The notes beneath the pieces were generated by a model, which searched no databases, had not been told where the DNA came from, and saw nothing but the letters and a program-made list of their open reading frames with translations. This document shows, piece after piece, positions 17,317 through 25,899 of a DNA stretch of 64,000 bases (position 1 is the first letter of the stretch; each line of letters opens with the position of its first letter). The stretch is from Paraburkholderia phenoliruptrix (GTDB taxonomy: Bacteria; Pseudomonadota; Gammaproteobacteria; Burkholderiales; Burkholderiaceae). The translations under genes were made by a program, and so were the position numbers. The stretch is from NCBI RefSeq assembly GCF_902859825.1, contig NZ_CADIKB010000001.1, forward strand, positions 555,707 through 619,706, in the 5' to 3' direction.

Positions 17317-18525
17317 TCACTGCTGCTCGTACCACGAGTAAGTCGCGAGCGTGCTGACTGCGGGCGTGCCGATCTGCAAGGTGATGTCGCGCAGCGACGT
17401 GAGCTCGATGTTGCGCAGATCGCCCATGTAGCGCCGCGAATCGCCGTTGTCGTTGATGTACGCCACCACGTTGCCTGTGATGCCCGCGACGTTCGTGCTG
17501 GAGAGCGGCTGCCCCCAGATGTCGAAGAACTGGCCCAGCGTGAAGGTTTTCAGGGTCGGCGTTTCGATGTGAATGATGCCGGTCTGGTCGTGCGTGTGCA
17601 TCTCGTAGTTGCACTGCGAAAGAATGCCTACGTTAGCCGGCAAAGCGAGCCACTGGCCGTCCTTGACGATCGCGAGATGCGCGTGCACGTGATAAAGCTC
17701 GGCCATGCCGGCGGCGCAGATCAAGCCGTCGACCGCGCCGCCGGTACCGCCCGTCGACGTATTGCCGTTCGGCCAGTACGCCGTGCCCACCACGCCGCCG
17801 TAAGTGAGCGTGACGGGATTCGGGTCGAAGGGCGGCGGATCGGTCCACGTATAAGTGGGAATCTGCGTGAGCGGCGTGCCGACCATGATGGTGACCTCGC
17901 CATGCGGCGGCAGCACGAGGCTCGCCGGGTCGCCGGTGTATTTCGACAGCGTGCCGCCGTCGTTCACATAGATCGTCACCGGCGATCCGCTCAGGCCGGC
18001 GACATTCGAGGCGCCAAGCGTTTCACCCCAGATCGCGAAGAACTGACCGAGCGTGTACGACGCGCCGTTCGTCGTATCCATATGGATCTTGCCGCTCGCA
18101 TCCACCGTGTGAAGCGGATAGGAGCAGCCGGTCTGCGCGGCCATGGTCGGCGCCACGGCGCCGATGTTGGCCGGCACCGCGAGCTGGCGCCCGTTCTGGT
18201 AGATGGACAGATGCGTATAGGTGTACACCTTGCTCGGCAGCGCGCAGTTCAGCCCGCTGACAGGCTGGCCGAGGCCGCCCGACGCTGTCGAGCCCGTGGG
18301 CCAGTTCGAATCGCCCAGCGCGGTGCCGTCGACCACGGGCGTGGCGGCGGCCAGCGTGGGTACCGTCGCGTTCGTGCCCGAGCCGGCCGGCGCCGCGGCG
18401 CCCGCGCCGTTGGCGCCGATGTTCGAGGAGCCGCCGCCGCCTCCGCCGCCGCAGCCGGAAAGAATCAGTAAGGCGCCGATCAGGGCGAATCGCAAATCCA
18501 GCCGTTCCAACATCGCGTGCTCCAT
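17317..18525 (-). CDS. putative lipoprotein with two tandem His-rich repeats
   Basis: This 402-residue exported protein has a lipobox (LLILSGC) followed by a Gly run and an Ala/Gly linker to about residue 60. Two homologous units follow, about 65-215 and 225-400. Each contains a Gly-Thr-rich start, an H/Y-rich strand (YTYTHLSIYQNGR; LYHVHAHLAIVKDGQ), an IPAN-like turn, a Cys, an HT.D..G.IH motif (HTVDASGKIH; HTHDQTGIIH) and TLGQFF.IWG. Unit 2 keeps more histidines, suggesting metal binding that unit 1 has partly lost. I do not recognise a named family. It converges on the esterase gene. The start may be the ATG at 18525 or 18513. Confidence 0.75.
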   Translation of the reverse strand: MEHAMLERLDLRFALIGALLILSGCGGGGGGGSSNIGANGAGAAAPAGSGTNATVPTLAAATPVVDGTALGDSNWPTGSTASGGLGQPVSGLNCALPSKVYTYTHLSIYQNGRQLAVPANIGAVAPTMAAQTGCSYPLHTVDASGKIHMDTTNGASYTLGQFFAIWGETLGASNVAGLSGSPVTIYVNDGGTLSKYTGDPASLVLPPHGEVTIMVGTPLTQIPTYTWTDPPPFDPNPVTLTYGGVVGTAYWPNGNTSTGGTGGAVDGLICAAGMAELYHVHAHLAIVKDGQWLALPANVGILSQCNYEMHTHDQTGIIHIETPTLKTFTLGQFFDIWGQPLSSTNVAGITGNVVAYINDNGDSRRYMGDLRNIELTSLRDITLQIGTPAVSTLATYSWYEQQ

Positions 18526-18609
18526 GCCGTGGTTGAAAGTGAATACGAAACCGGCAGAGGCAGCGTAGCAGATGCATTTGTGGAATAAACCGATTGAATC
18601 ACAACGTTT

Positions 18610-18628
18610 TGCGACTTTTTATGTCGCA
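18610..18628. promoter_or_regulatory. short inverted repeat upstream of the cyclase gene
   Basis: TGCGAC and GTCGCA flank a 7-base T-rich centre in the 220-base divergent region between the lipoprotein and diguanylate cyclase genes. It could be an operator or a weak hairpin. No second copy was found. Confidence 0.3.
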
Positions 18629-18745
18629 TTCTGGGGTGTCTGTAGAAATCGGCACGCGATTTAACCGACCTGCATCGTGGAATCGGGCAGCACTGTAAAA
18701 TGCGGCTGCCGCCGCACTGTGCTGGCGTCGAACCTCCCGTCAGCG

Positions 18746-19924
18746 ATGCGTGTCGATCTCTTTACCCTCTATCTCCTCATCATCGGAACGCTTCTCGCCA
18801 GTTCCGGCATGACACTATGGGAGCACCGAAGTCATCCGCGGCGCAGCCGGGAGTTGAGCGTGCTGGCCGCAGGGTATGCGACGCTCGCCATCGGTTGCGC
18901 GGCGGCCATGTTTCGCCGTGAGCTGCCCGGCGCGTGGGGCTCCGCGCTCAGCAATCTGGTCATTCTGACGGGTTACCTGCTCGTCCTGCATGGGGTGGCG
19001 CTGCTAAGCCGCCGGCAATATCGGGCCGTGTCTGTCGGGCTCCTCTTTGTCATGGCGCTGACATGGGCGGTGGGCAGCGCGCGCTGGGAGAGCACGATCT
19101 GGGCGTATGTCAGCGCGATCCCGATCGCGCTCGCGAGCGGCATGACGTCGCGCGAACTGTTGCGCGGCGACGACTTGAAGGCGTTGCCCTCGCGCTATAT
19201 CGCGGTCGCCGTGACGGGCATTCATGCGCTCACGTATGCGTTCCGGGCGCTCGCGCTGCCATGGCTCGCGGCACGGTACGGCAACGGCCTGTTGCTGGTC
19301 TCGAGCGTCGTCACCATGTATGAGGGCGTGCTGTATTCGGTCGTCCTGCCGATGACGCTGCTCAAGCTCATCCGCGAGGAAACGCATGGGCAACTGCTGC
19401 AGCAATCGCAAACCGACTATCTGACCGGCCTCGGTAATCGCAGGTGGTTCTTCGAACAAGGCGAGCGCGTGATCGGCGAGGGTGGCAAAAGCCGGCCCTT
19501 GTCGCTGCTTGCGCTGGATCTGGACCGCTTCAAGAAGCTCAACGACCGCTACGGTCACAAGACCGGCGACGAAGTGCTCAAGTCTTTCGCGGAAGTGGCT
19601 CGCGGCGCGGTGGGACACGACGCGGTGCTGGCGCGCATCGGCGGAGAAGAGTTCGCGGCGCTCTTGCCTCGCCATGACGCGGCGCGCGCGCAAGCGGTGG
19701 GCGAGATGATCGTCGCGCGCTTCGCGCAGACCGTTTCGCACCGCGTGGACGGCAACGACATTCAGGCGACGGTCAGCATCGGCCTCGCGCATTCGGCTGA
19801 CGCCGCAGAGTCGCTTGCGGAATTGCTGGCCGCCGCGGACGAGGCGCTCTATCGCGCCAAGTCGCTGGGCGGCAACCGGGTCGAGGGCGCGCACAAGGCC
19901 GTGAGCCTCAAGCTCGTCAAATAG
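18746..19924 (+). CDS. membrane-bound diguanylate cyclase (GGDEF)
   Basis: This 392-residue protein has six or so hydrophobic segments in residues 1-205 and a GGDEF domain in about 215-385. The domain has DYLTGLGNRRWF at its start, the metal-binding region LALDLDRFKKLNDRYGHKTGD and the active-site loop GGEEF, so synthesis of c-di-GMP from two GTP is expected. The RxxD inhibitory I-site that would lie five residues before the loop is absent, so product inhibition at that site is unlikely. ATG at 18746 is chosen because membrane sequence begins directly after it. It stands alone; the sensed signal is unknown. Confidence 0.87.
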   Translation: MRVDLFTLYLLIIGTLLASSGMTLWEHRSHPRRSRELSVLAAGYATLAIGCAAAMFRRELPGAWGSALSNLVILTGYLLVLHGVALLSRRQYRAVSVGLLFVMALTWAVGSARWESTIWAYVSAIPIALASGMTSRELLRGDDLKALPSRYIAVAVTGIHALTYAFRALALPWLAARYGNGLLLVSSVVTMYEGVLYSVVLPMTLLKLIREETHGQLLQQSQTDYLTGLGNRRWFFEQGERVIGEGGKSRPLSLLALDLDRFKKLNDRYGHKTGDEVLKSFAEVARGAVGHDAVLARIGGEEFAALLPRHDAARAQAVGEMIVARFAQTVSHRVDGNDIQATVSIGLAHSADAAESLAELLAAADEALYRAKSLGGNRVEGAHKAVSLKLVK

Positions 19925-20019
19925 CGCGTGTTACGCCGCGGCGAGCGCACTGCGCGAGCGCCGCGCCGCGCGAAACAGCACAGACACCATGCGTTTCGGG
20001 TTCGCTGCACGGACAGGCG

Positions 20020-20775
20020 TCAGCCCGCCGCCTGATTGCGCCGCAACCATTCGTCGAGACCGATGCGGCCGAGGCGCGCCTCGCCGAGCGGCACGAGCGA
20101 GCGCTCGTCGACGCGGCCGCCGAAGTAGAGCGCCTCTGAGTCGCGCACCACCTCGCGCGGGTCGCCAACGGACTTCAGGTAGCGGGCGACGATCTCGTCG
20201 AACGGCGCGCGCTCCGGTCCCGCGATTTCCACGGTGCCGTTGCGCGGCGCAGCGAGCGCGACGTCCGCAACGAAGGCGGCGACGTCGTCCGCCGCAATGG
20301 GCTGGAACGAGCCGGGCGAGAGGTGGATCGCGTTGCCTTGCACGCTGGATGCCGCGATGCCGCCGAGAAATTCCATGAACTGCGTCGAGCGAATGATGGT
20401 GTACGGAATGCCCGATGCCTCGACCAGTTTCTCCTGCGCGACTTTGGCGCGGAAATAGCCGTTTTCCGGCGTGCGGTCGGTGCCCACGATGGAAAGCGCG
20501 ACATGATGCCCGACGCCCGCCGCGCGCTCTGCCTGATGCAGGTTGCGCCCGGAAGTCTCGAAGAATTCGAGCACGGCCTTGTCTTCGAACGACGGCGAAT
20601 TGGCAAGGTCGACCACCACTTGCGCGCCGGCCAGCGCGTCGGCGAGTCCTTCGCCGGTGAGCGTATTGACGCCGCTTTTCGGCGACGCGGCGAGCACCTC
20701 GTGCCCGGCGTTGCGCAGAATGGCGTGCGTCTTCGAGCCGATCAGGCCGGTGCCGCCGATAATGACGATCTTCAT
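20020..20775 (-). CDS. NmrA-like NAD(P)-binding protein
   Basis: This 251-residue Rossmann-fold protein of the atypical SDR/NmrA group has the N-terminal dinucleotide loop IVIIGGTGLIGSKT. It lacks the classical YxxxK catalytic pair in the standard position, as usual for this group; IIRSTQFMEFLGG and a substrate-cap region follow. Members act as NAD(P)H-dependent quinone or sugar reductases or as redox-sensing regulators. ATG at 20775 has GGAGT 5 bases upstream. A LysR gene lies 126 bases upstream on the same strand and may control it. Confidence 0.78.
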   Translation of the reverse strand: MKIVIIGGTGLIGSKTHAILRNAGHEVLAASPKSGVNTLTGEGLADALAGAQVVVDLANSPSFEDKAVLEFFETSGRNLHQAERAAGVGHHVALSIVGTDRTPENGYFRAKVAQEKLVEASGIPYTIIRSTQFMEFLGGIAASSVQGNAIHLSPGSFQPIAADDVAAFVADVALAAPRNGTVEIAGPERAPFDEIVARYLKSVGDPREVVRDSEALYFGGRVDERSLVPLGEARLGRIGLDEWLRRNQAAG

Positions 20776-20901
20776 GGTCCACTCCGAGTGTCGTTGGCGG
20801 CATGTGCCGCATGAAGTCAATGGTAGGCGGGCGCGGCGTGCCGCGGTAGGCGTCCGCGCCGGCTCACCATGTTGCCTTGGCGACACCAATCGCCCCACTT
20901 G

Positions 20902-21951
20902 TCATTCGACTGCCGATAACTCGGGGGCCGCCGCCGTTGTTGTCGTAGCGAGGCAGTGCAGATTCATGGCGCGCGTCGCGTCAGTCATGTAGTCGACGAA
21001 TACGCGGATGCGGGCAGGCAGATGCTTGCGGCTCAAATAGCAGATGTAGTGGCCGCTGTCGTCCGGCGCGTGTTGGCCGAGGCAGCTCACGAGGCGCCGC
21101 TCGCCGAGCAGATCGCACACCTGATAGGCAGGCACCTGCGCGATGCCCACGCCGTCGAGCACCGCTTGCAGAATCAGATCCGCGTCGTTGAACGTATGCT
21201 GCGCCGCCGGTTGATGCCGCTGCGTATGGCCGTCCACCTTGAACTCCCACTCCTTGATGCGCCCGGAGGCCATGCGAAAGTTGATGCAGCGATGCTGCGC
21301 CAGTTCGTCGATGCGGCGCGGCAAACCGTGCCTGCGCGCATAGGCCGGCGACGCGCAGACGATCATCTGCATCGCGATCAGTTGCCGCGCGACGATGCCG
21401 CTGTCTTCCATCCGTCCTTCGCGAAACGACACGTCGACGCGGTCGCTCGTGAAGTCCGCGGGGCGCTCGTTCAGCAGCAGTTCGAGCGTGATGCCGGGAA
21501 AGCGCGAGTGAAAACCGCGCAAGAGGGGCGCGACGATCCGGCGGCCGAAGCCGGACGTCGACGCAATCCGCAGATGCCCGCGCGGCGGCCCGCTGCGCAG
21601 CTCGCGCATGCCGTCGAGCGCCTCCACGATACGCTCGACGCCCGGCTGGCAGCGCTCGTAGAACAGTTCGCCTTCGCGCGTGAGCGACGTGCTGCGCGTG
21701 GTGCGCAGGAAAAGACGCACCTCGAGCTGCGCCTCGAGTTTCTGCACATTGCGGCTCACCGACGAACGGCCGATGCCCAGCCGGTCGCCCGCGCGCGCGA
21801 AGCTGCCTTCGTTCGCGACGGCCAGAAACGAAATGACGCCGGCATACGTGGTCGCAAAACTGCTGGCGAATGGGTCGTGAGGATCATGAGGGTCGTGGGG
21901 GGCCTGACTCCCGGTAACGGGCGAGGGTGAGGGCGGGCGGTGATCTGGCAT
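20902..21951 (-). CDS. LysR-family transcriptional regulator
   Basis: This LysR regulator of about 349 residues has a winged HTH (VISFLAVANEGSFARAGDRLG, SVSRNVQKLEAQL) and an effector-binding domain of two alpha/beta lobes. The N-terminus carries an unusual extension of about 35 residues with a HDPHDPHDP repeat encoded by near-identical codons. ATG at 21951 and TTG at 21975 are both possible starts. It precedes the NmrA-like gene on the same strand rather than diverging from it as most LysR regulators do. Targets are unknown. Confidence 0.83.
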   Translation of the reverse strand: MPDHRPPSPSPVTGSQAPHDPHDPHDPFASSFATTYAGVISFLAVANEGSFARAGDRLGIGRSSVSRNVQKLEAQLEVRLFLRTTRSTSLTREGELFYERCQPGVERIVEALDGMRELRSGPPRGHLRIASTSGFGRRIVAPLLRGFHSRFPGITLELLLNERPADFTSDRVDVSFREGRMEDSGIVARQLIAMQMIVCASPAYARRHGLPRRIDELAQHRCINFRMASGRIKEWEFKVDGHTQRHQPAAQHTFNDADLILQAVLDGVGIAQVPAYQVCDLLGERRLVSCLGQHAPDDSGHYICYLSRKHLPARIRVFVDYMTDATRAMNLHCLATTTTAAAPELSAVE

Positions 21952-22096
21952 GCGGGCACGAGTGTTCCAGTCCAAAAACGGCTAGACGTATCAGCGGCGC
22001 CGTTTGTGACATGCCCGGCCGCCCATGCGTGGGATACGTGCGGGCAGCGGGCAGCGCCCGGCCGCGCCGCGTGGCGCGGCATCGGGCGGGGCCGCG

Positions 22097-22978
22097 TCAG
22101 GCGTTGGCGTAGGCCGCGGCAATGCGCGCGAGCTTGTCGGGATTGCGCTGCGCCAGAATGCGCAAAATGCGCTCGTTGTCCGTTTCGAACGACAGTGCGG
22201 ATTCGAGCGTGCCTTCGATAAAGCGCAACAGCGCCCACTCGCCGTTGAGCAGCGTGAGCCTGACCTGAACCTGGCTGCCGTAACGCCGCGAGCCGGCGTA
22301 GAAGAGCTGCGCAATGCGCCGCCCGCCCTCCATCGGTTTGCCCGCGCTCGGCACCTTGCCGCCGCCGTCGCCGATCAGCAGGGCGTCTTCCGCAAGCAGG
22401 GCATGAATTGAAGGAAAATCGCCGCGCTCGACGGCCTGTGCGAACATCCGCAGCAGCCGATGGTGCGTCTCGCGCGGCACGACGTGGCGTGGCCGTTCGT
22501 CGCGCAATTGCGCTTTGGCGCGGCTCACCAGCTGACGGCAGGCCGCCTCGGTCTTGCCGATCGCTGCGGCGACTTCGTCGTAATCGGCGTCGAAAACTTC
22601 GCGCAACAGGAAGGCCGCGCGCGCCTCGGGGGTGAGCCGCTCCAGCAACAGCAGAAACGCCACGGAAACGTCGTCGCTGCGCTCGACGGCTTCCTCGGGA
22701 GTGGCGGGCGAGCCGCTCAGCTGCGGTTCCGGCAGCCACGTGCCCGTGTAGTGCTCGCGCTGCGTTTTGGCGGCGCGCAAGCGGTCGATGGCCACCCGCG
22801 TCGTCACCGCGACGAGCCATGCTTCGGCGTTATCGATCGTTTCACGGGACGCCGCGTGCCAGCGCAGCCAGACATCCTGCACGATGTCTTCCGCTTCGGC
22901 CACCGAGCCGAGCATGCGATAGGCGATCTTCTGCAAGCGCGGGCGAAGGCTGTTGAAGGCGCGCGCGTCGTCGTCCAT
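22097..22978 (-). CDS. SigJ-like ECF sigma factor with SnoaL-type C-terminal domain
   Basis: The product is 293 residues from the chosen ATG. Region 2 reads FNSLRPRLQKIAYRMLGSV with AEDIVQDVWLRW; region 4 includes the EVAAAIGKTEAACRQLVSRA helix-turn-helix. A C-terminal domain of about 120 residues resembles the SnoaL/NTF2 fold of the ECF41/SigJ group, where it tunes sigma activity in place of a separate anti-sigma factor. ATG at 22978 matches the usual family N-terminus. An alternative ATG at 23095 overlaps the MgtC stop as ATGA and would add 39 residues with an Ala-Ser run. The gene follows mgtC-like DNA on the same strand. Confidence 0.85.
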   Translation of the reverse strand: MDDDARAFNSLRPRLQKIAYRMLGSVAEAEDIVQDVWLRWHAASRETIDNAEAWLVAVTTRVAIDRLRAAKTQREHYTGTWLPEPQLSGSPATPEEAVERSDDVSVAFLLLLERLTPEARAAFLLREVFDADYDEVAAAIGKTEAACRQLVSRAKAQLRDERPRHVVPRETHHRLLRMFAQAVERGDFPSIHALLAEDALLIGDGGGKVPSAGKPMEGGRRIAQLFYAGSRRYGSQVQVRLTLLNGEWALLRFIEGTLESALSFETDNERILRILAQRNPDKLARIAAAYANA

Positions 22979-23091
22979 GGACAGGTTTCCTGTTGCGTGA
23001 GCAGATGCCTCGCTCGAAGCCGAGGCAGAGGCCGAAGCCGACACCCGCATATTGCCATGGACCACGGCGTGTCTTGCCGCCGCCGGCGAAA

Positions 23092-23817
23092 TCATTCGGG
23101 CGCCGGTTCGGCCTCCTTCGCCGACCAACTGACGCTCGAGACGCCTCTTTCCATGCTGATGCGACTGGCGACCTGCTCGATGCGCGCCTGATCCTTCGGA
23201 TGCGTCCGGCAAGTCGCGGTGACCTGCACGCGCGGCGGCTGACCATCGCAGTCCTGACTCGTCAGACTCTGAAACGACAAGGGCTCCGAATACATCGCGT
23301 TCGACAGCACCGCGCGAATGTGCACCTCGTCGGCTTCGCGACACACCACCGAGAGCTCGTAATCGCGCACCACGTCCGCGTTCGCGACCGGCGCGGCATT
23401 GATCGCGCGGCTGAGCTCGCGCAGCACGGTATTGGTGGCGAGCACGACCAGCGTTCCCGCGACGGCCGGTGCGAAGTAGCCCGTGCCCGATAGCACGCCG
23501 ACAGCCGCGGCGCACCATAGCGTGGCCGCCGTGTTGATGCCTTGTATGGAACCCTTGTCGCGCATGATCACGCCGCCGCCCAGAAAACCGACGCCGGACA
23601 CCACATAGGCGGCGATCTGCGTGATGCCGCTGCCCATCAGCATTCCTAATGAAACGAACAGGCATGCGCCGCTCGTCACGAGCGTGATGGTGCGCAGGCC
23701 GGCTGTGCGTTGACGCAGCTGGCGCTCGACGCCGATGGCGACGCCGCAGCCAAACGCGACGAGAAGCCGCCAGACGAATTCGAGAGTCATGTGCAGTCCG
23801 GTGAAAAAAGCATTCAT
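23092..23817 (-). CDS. MgtC/SapB-family membrane protein
   Basis: This 241-residue protein has four or five N-terminal membrane helices with the family signatures GVAIGVERQLRQRTAGLRT and GVGFLGGGVIMRDKGSIQGI, followed by a soluble C-terminal domain. MgtC proteins support growth in low magnesium and in host cells, partly by restraining the F-ATP synthase. The start at 23817 gives the family N-terminus; ATG at 23790 is also possible and neither has a strong ribosome site. The TGA stop overlaps a potential ATG for the sigma-factor gene, so the two may be co-expressed. Confidence 0.83.
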   Translation of the reverse strand: MNAFFTGLHMTLEFVWRLLVAFGCGVAIGVERQLRQRTAGLRTITLVTSGACLFVSLGMLMGSGITQIAAYVVSGVGFLGGGVIMRDKGSIQGINTAATLWCAAAVGVLSGTGYFAPAVAGTLVVLATNTVLRELSRAINAAPVANADVVRDYELSVVCREADEVHIRAVLSNAMYSEPLSFQSLTSQDCDGQPPRVQVTATCRTHPKDQARIEQVASRISMERGVSSVSWSAKEAEPAPE

Positions 23818-24291
23818 AAGCAAAAGGCGGACGAGTGCGCCGCCTGCAAGGGCGGTTAGCGTGACATGGATGTGTGTCAGGCAATTGACACGAGCCTCGC
23901 TGCCAGGCAGCGTCTGCGCATCGGCCGGCGCGGGCCATCGTGCAGGCGCGCACGGGCACCGCCGCCAGTCGAAGCTCGCAACGCGTGGGCCGTGCGGACG
24001 CGGCGAGACCGCATCCACATGGCGCTGATCGAGGTGCACGGAAAGTTTGCTGCGATGCGCACCGTTTGCCTGGCGGCAAGACGGCGGCTTGGGAAGAAGC
24101 GCGGGCGTCCTGCCGTTCAGGCGGCGAAACAACTGGATGATCGACTACTGCTGGTTTCCAAGGCAGGGCCCCGTTTTCGAAGAACGTCGAGATTGTAGAT
24201 AGGCGGATAGAGTCAGGTCAACCGGAATTGATAAGCACAGCAAACGTCATCGGGTTGAAAGCTGGCTGCTCCCGCCGTCTCACGAACCGGC
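23818..24291. other. gene-free stretch between mgtC-like and ridA-like genes
   Basis: These 474 bases hold the upstream region of the mgtC-like gene and the downstream region of the amine-oxidation operon. Magnesium-sensing leaders precede mgtC in enterobacteria, but I see no convincing attenuator hairpin or leader peptide here. Longer open frames are GC-rich shadows. Confidence 0.4.
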
Positions 24292-24645
24292 TCAGGCTAG
24301 CGCGATCACCGCGATTTCCACCAGCAATTCCGGCGCGGCCAGTGAGGCTTGCACGGTTGCGCGCGTGGGCGCGCAGCCTTGCGGAACCCACGCGTCCCAG
24401 ACTTCGTTCATGCCGGCGAAATCGCGCGCGATGTCCGCGAGCCAGACTTGCGCGGAGACGAGCCGGGTCTTGTCGATACCGGCCCTGTCCAGAAAGCCGT
24501 CGATTTTCTCCAGCACTTTTGCGGTCTGGATTTTCACGTCCGGCGCGTGATCCGCGGAAGTCTGGCCGCCGATAAAGACGAGGCCGCCCGCCTTGACGAC
24601 ACGGCTCATGCGTTGATTGGTTTCGATGCGAACGATATCGGTCAT
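24292..24645 (-). CDS. RidA-family enamine/imine deaminase
   Basis: This 117-residue protein of the RidA/YjgF family hydrolyses reactive enamines and imines released by PLP or flavin enzymes. Family features are GGLVFIGGQTSAD, QTAKVLEKIDGFLDRAG and LVSAQVWLADIARDF. The conserved Arg that binds the substrate carboxylate is expected in the segment GCAPTRATVQA. It is the last gene of a nine-gene leftward operon with two amine-oxidising flavoproteins, which produce imines, so a clean-up role is coherent. The gap to the preceding gene is 81 bases. Confidence 0.88.
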   Translation of the reverse strand: MTDIVRIETNQRMSRVVKAGGLVFIGGQTSADHAPDVKIQTAKVLEKIDGFLDRAGIDKTRLVSAQVWLADIARDFAGMNEVWDAWVPQGCAPTRATVQASLAAPELLVEIAVIALA

Positions 24646-24726
24646 GACAATCTCTCAGGTTGAGGTCAAAGGAGGCCGCCGCGCGCTTACGAAGACGGCG
24701 CGACGCAGCAGAACAGGGCCAGCAGG

Positions 24727-25899
24727 TTAATGCGCGACGAGGTGCCCGGCGTGCGCGTCCGCAGAGGCGGCATGGCGCGCGAAGCGGTCGATGGCAAACG
24801 CATCGAGCGAAAGGCTCGTGGTGCCGTCGAGCATCAGTTCGGACACGAGCTTGCCGCAGCCCGGGCCGAGCTGAAAGCCGCTGCCGCAATAGCCGAACGA
24901 GTAGTACAGATTCGACGCCTTGCGGCTCGCGGAAATGACGGGCAGTTCGTCTTCGGTGAAGGCTTCGACGCCGGCCCACGCGCGGTTCACGCCGAGATGG
25001 CGTAGATGCGGAAAGAGATCCGTGACCGTGCGCGCGCTGCGCACGAGCCGCACGAAATCCACTTCGCCGTGACGGTTGGCGAGATCCGCGATACCGATCA
25101 GCTTTCCGCCGATTACCACCGTGCCGTTGTCGAACTGCTTGAACGACAGCGGTCTGCCGGTGGCGCCGAGCGTTGCCCGGCAGAACGGCGCCACGCGATG
25201 AGTGACCATCAGCATCAAACCTTCCGGATGCACGGGCACGGGCTCGCCGACCTGCTTCGCGAGTTCGCCGGACCACGCGCCCGCGGTGACGAGCAGCTTG
25301 TGCGCGCTGAACGTGCCGCGCGGGGTGAGCGCGAACCAGCGCGTGCCGCGCTGTTCGATACGGCGCACGCCGGTGCCTTGCAGAAAACGCGCGCCGAGCC
25401 GTTCGGCGGCGAGGCGAAATGCCGTGGTGGTCCGATACGGCAGCGCGTAGCCGTCGCGCTCGACCCAGATACCGCCCGTGACATGGCGCGCAAGCGCGGG
25501 TTCGAGTTCGAGCACGGTTTCGCGGTCGATCACCGTCTCGTGCGAGAAGCCGTGCGATCGGAGCAGCGCGACACGCTCGCGGCAGGCGGTGAGCTCGTCG
25601 TCGGTTTCGGCGATCTTGAGCTGGCCGGAGGCCACAAAGCCGCCGTCCTCGCCGAGCAGATCGGTCATGCCGTGCCAGATTTCACGCGACATCAGCGCCA
25701 GCGGAATTTCAGGCAGCGGGCGCCCGAGCGTGCGCACGCCGCCGGCATTCACCCCCGACGAATGACGCGCGACGTAGTCGGCTTCGAGCACGACAACCTT
25801 TGCACCGCGGCGCGCGAGATGAAACGCGCTGCTCGTGCCGTGCAGCCCGCCGCCGACCACCAGCACGTCGGCTTCCTGGATGGCGGTCGTGTCATTCAC
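24727..25899 (-). CDS. FAD-dependent amine/D-amino acid dehydrogenase, beta-type subunit (DAO fold)
   Basis: This 390-residue DAO-family flavoprotein has an N-terminal dinucleotide loop VLVVGGGLHGTSSAFHLARRG and a C-terminal FAD contact region YYSFGYCGSGFQLGPGCG. It matches the catalytic subunit of heteromeric dehydrogenases such as OoxB (opine oxidase), HcnC (cyanide synthase) and D-hydroxyproline or proline dehydrogenase complexes. The start overlaps the stop of the BFD-type subunit gene by 8 bases. It should oxidise a secondary amine or amino acid and pass electrons through the partner subunits to the respiratory chain. The substrate is not readable from sequence. Confidence 0.85.
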   Translation of the reverse strand: MNDTTAIQEADVLVVGGGLHGTSSAFHLARRGAKVVVLEADYVARHSSGVNAGGVRTLGRPLPEIPLALMSREIWHGMTDLLGEDGGFVASGQLKIAETDDELTACRERVALLRSHGFSHETVIDRETVLELEPALARHVTGGIWVERDGYALPYRTTTAFRLAAERLGARFLQGTGVRRIEQRGTRWFALTPRGTFSAHKLLVTAGAWSGELAKQVGEPVPVHPEGLMLMVTHRVAPFCRATLGATGRPLSFKQFDNGTVVIGGKLIGIADLANRHGEVDFVRLVRSARTVTDLFPHLRHLGVNRAWAGVEAFTEDELPVISASRKASNLYYSFGYCGSGFQLGPGCGKLVSELMLDGTTSLSLDAFAIDRFARHAASADAHAGHLVAH

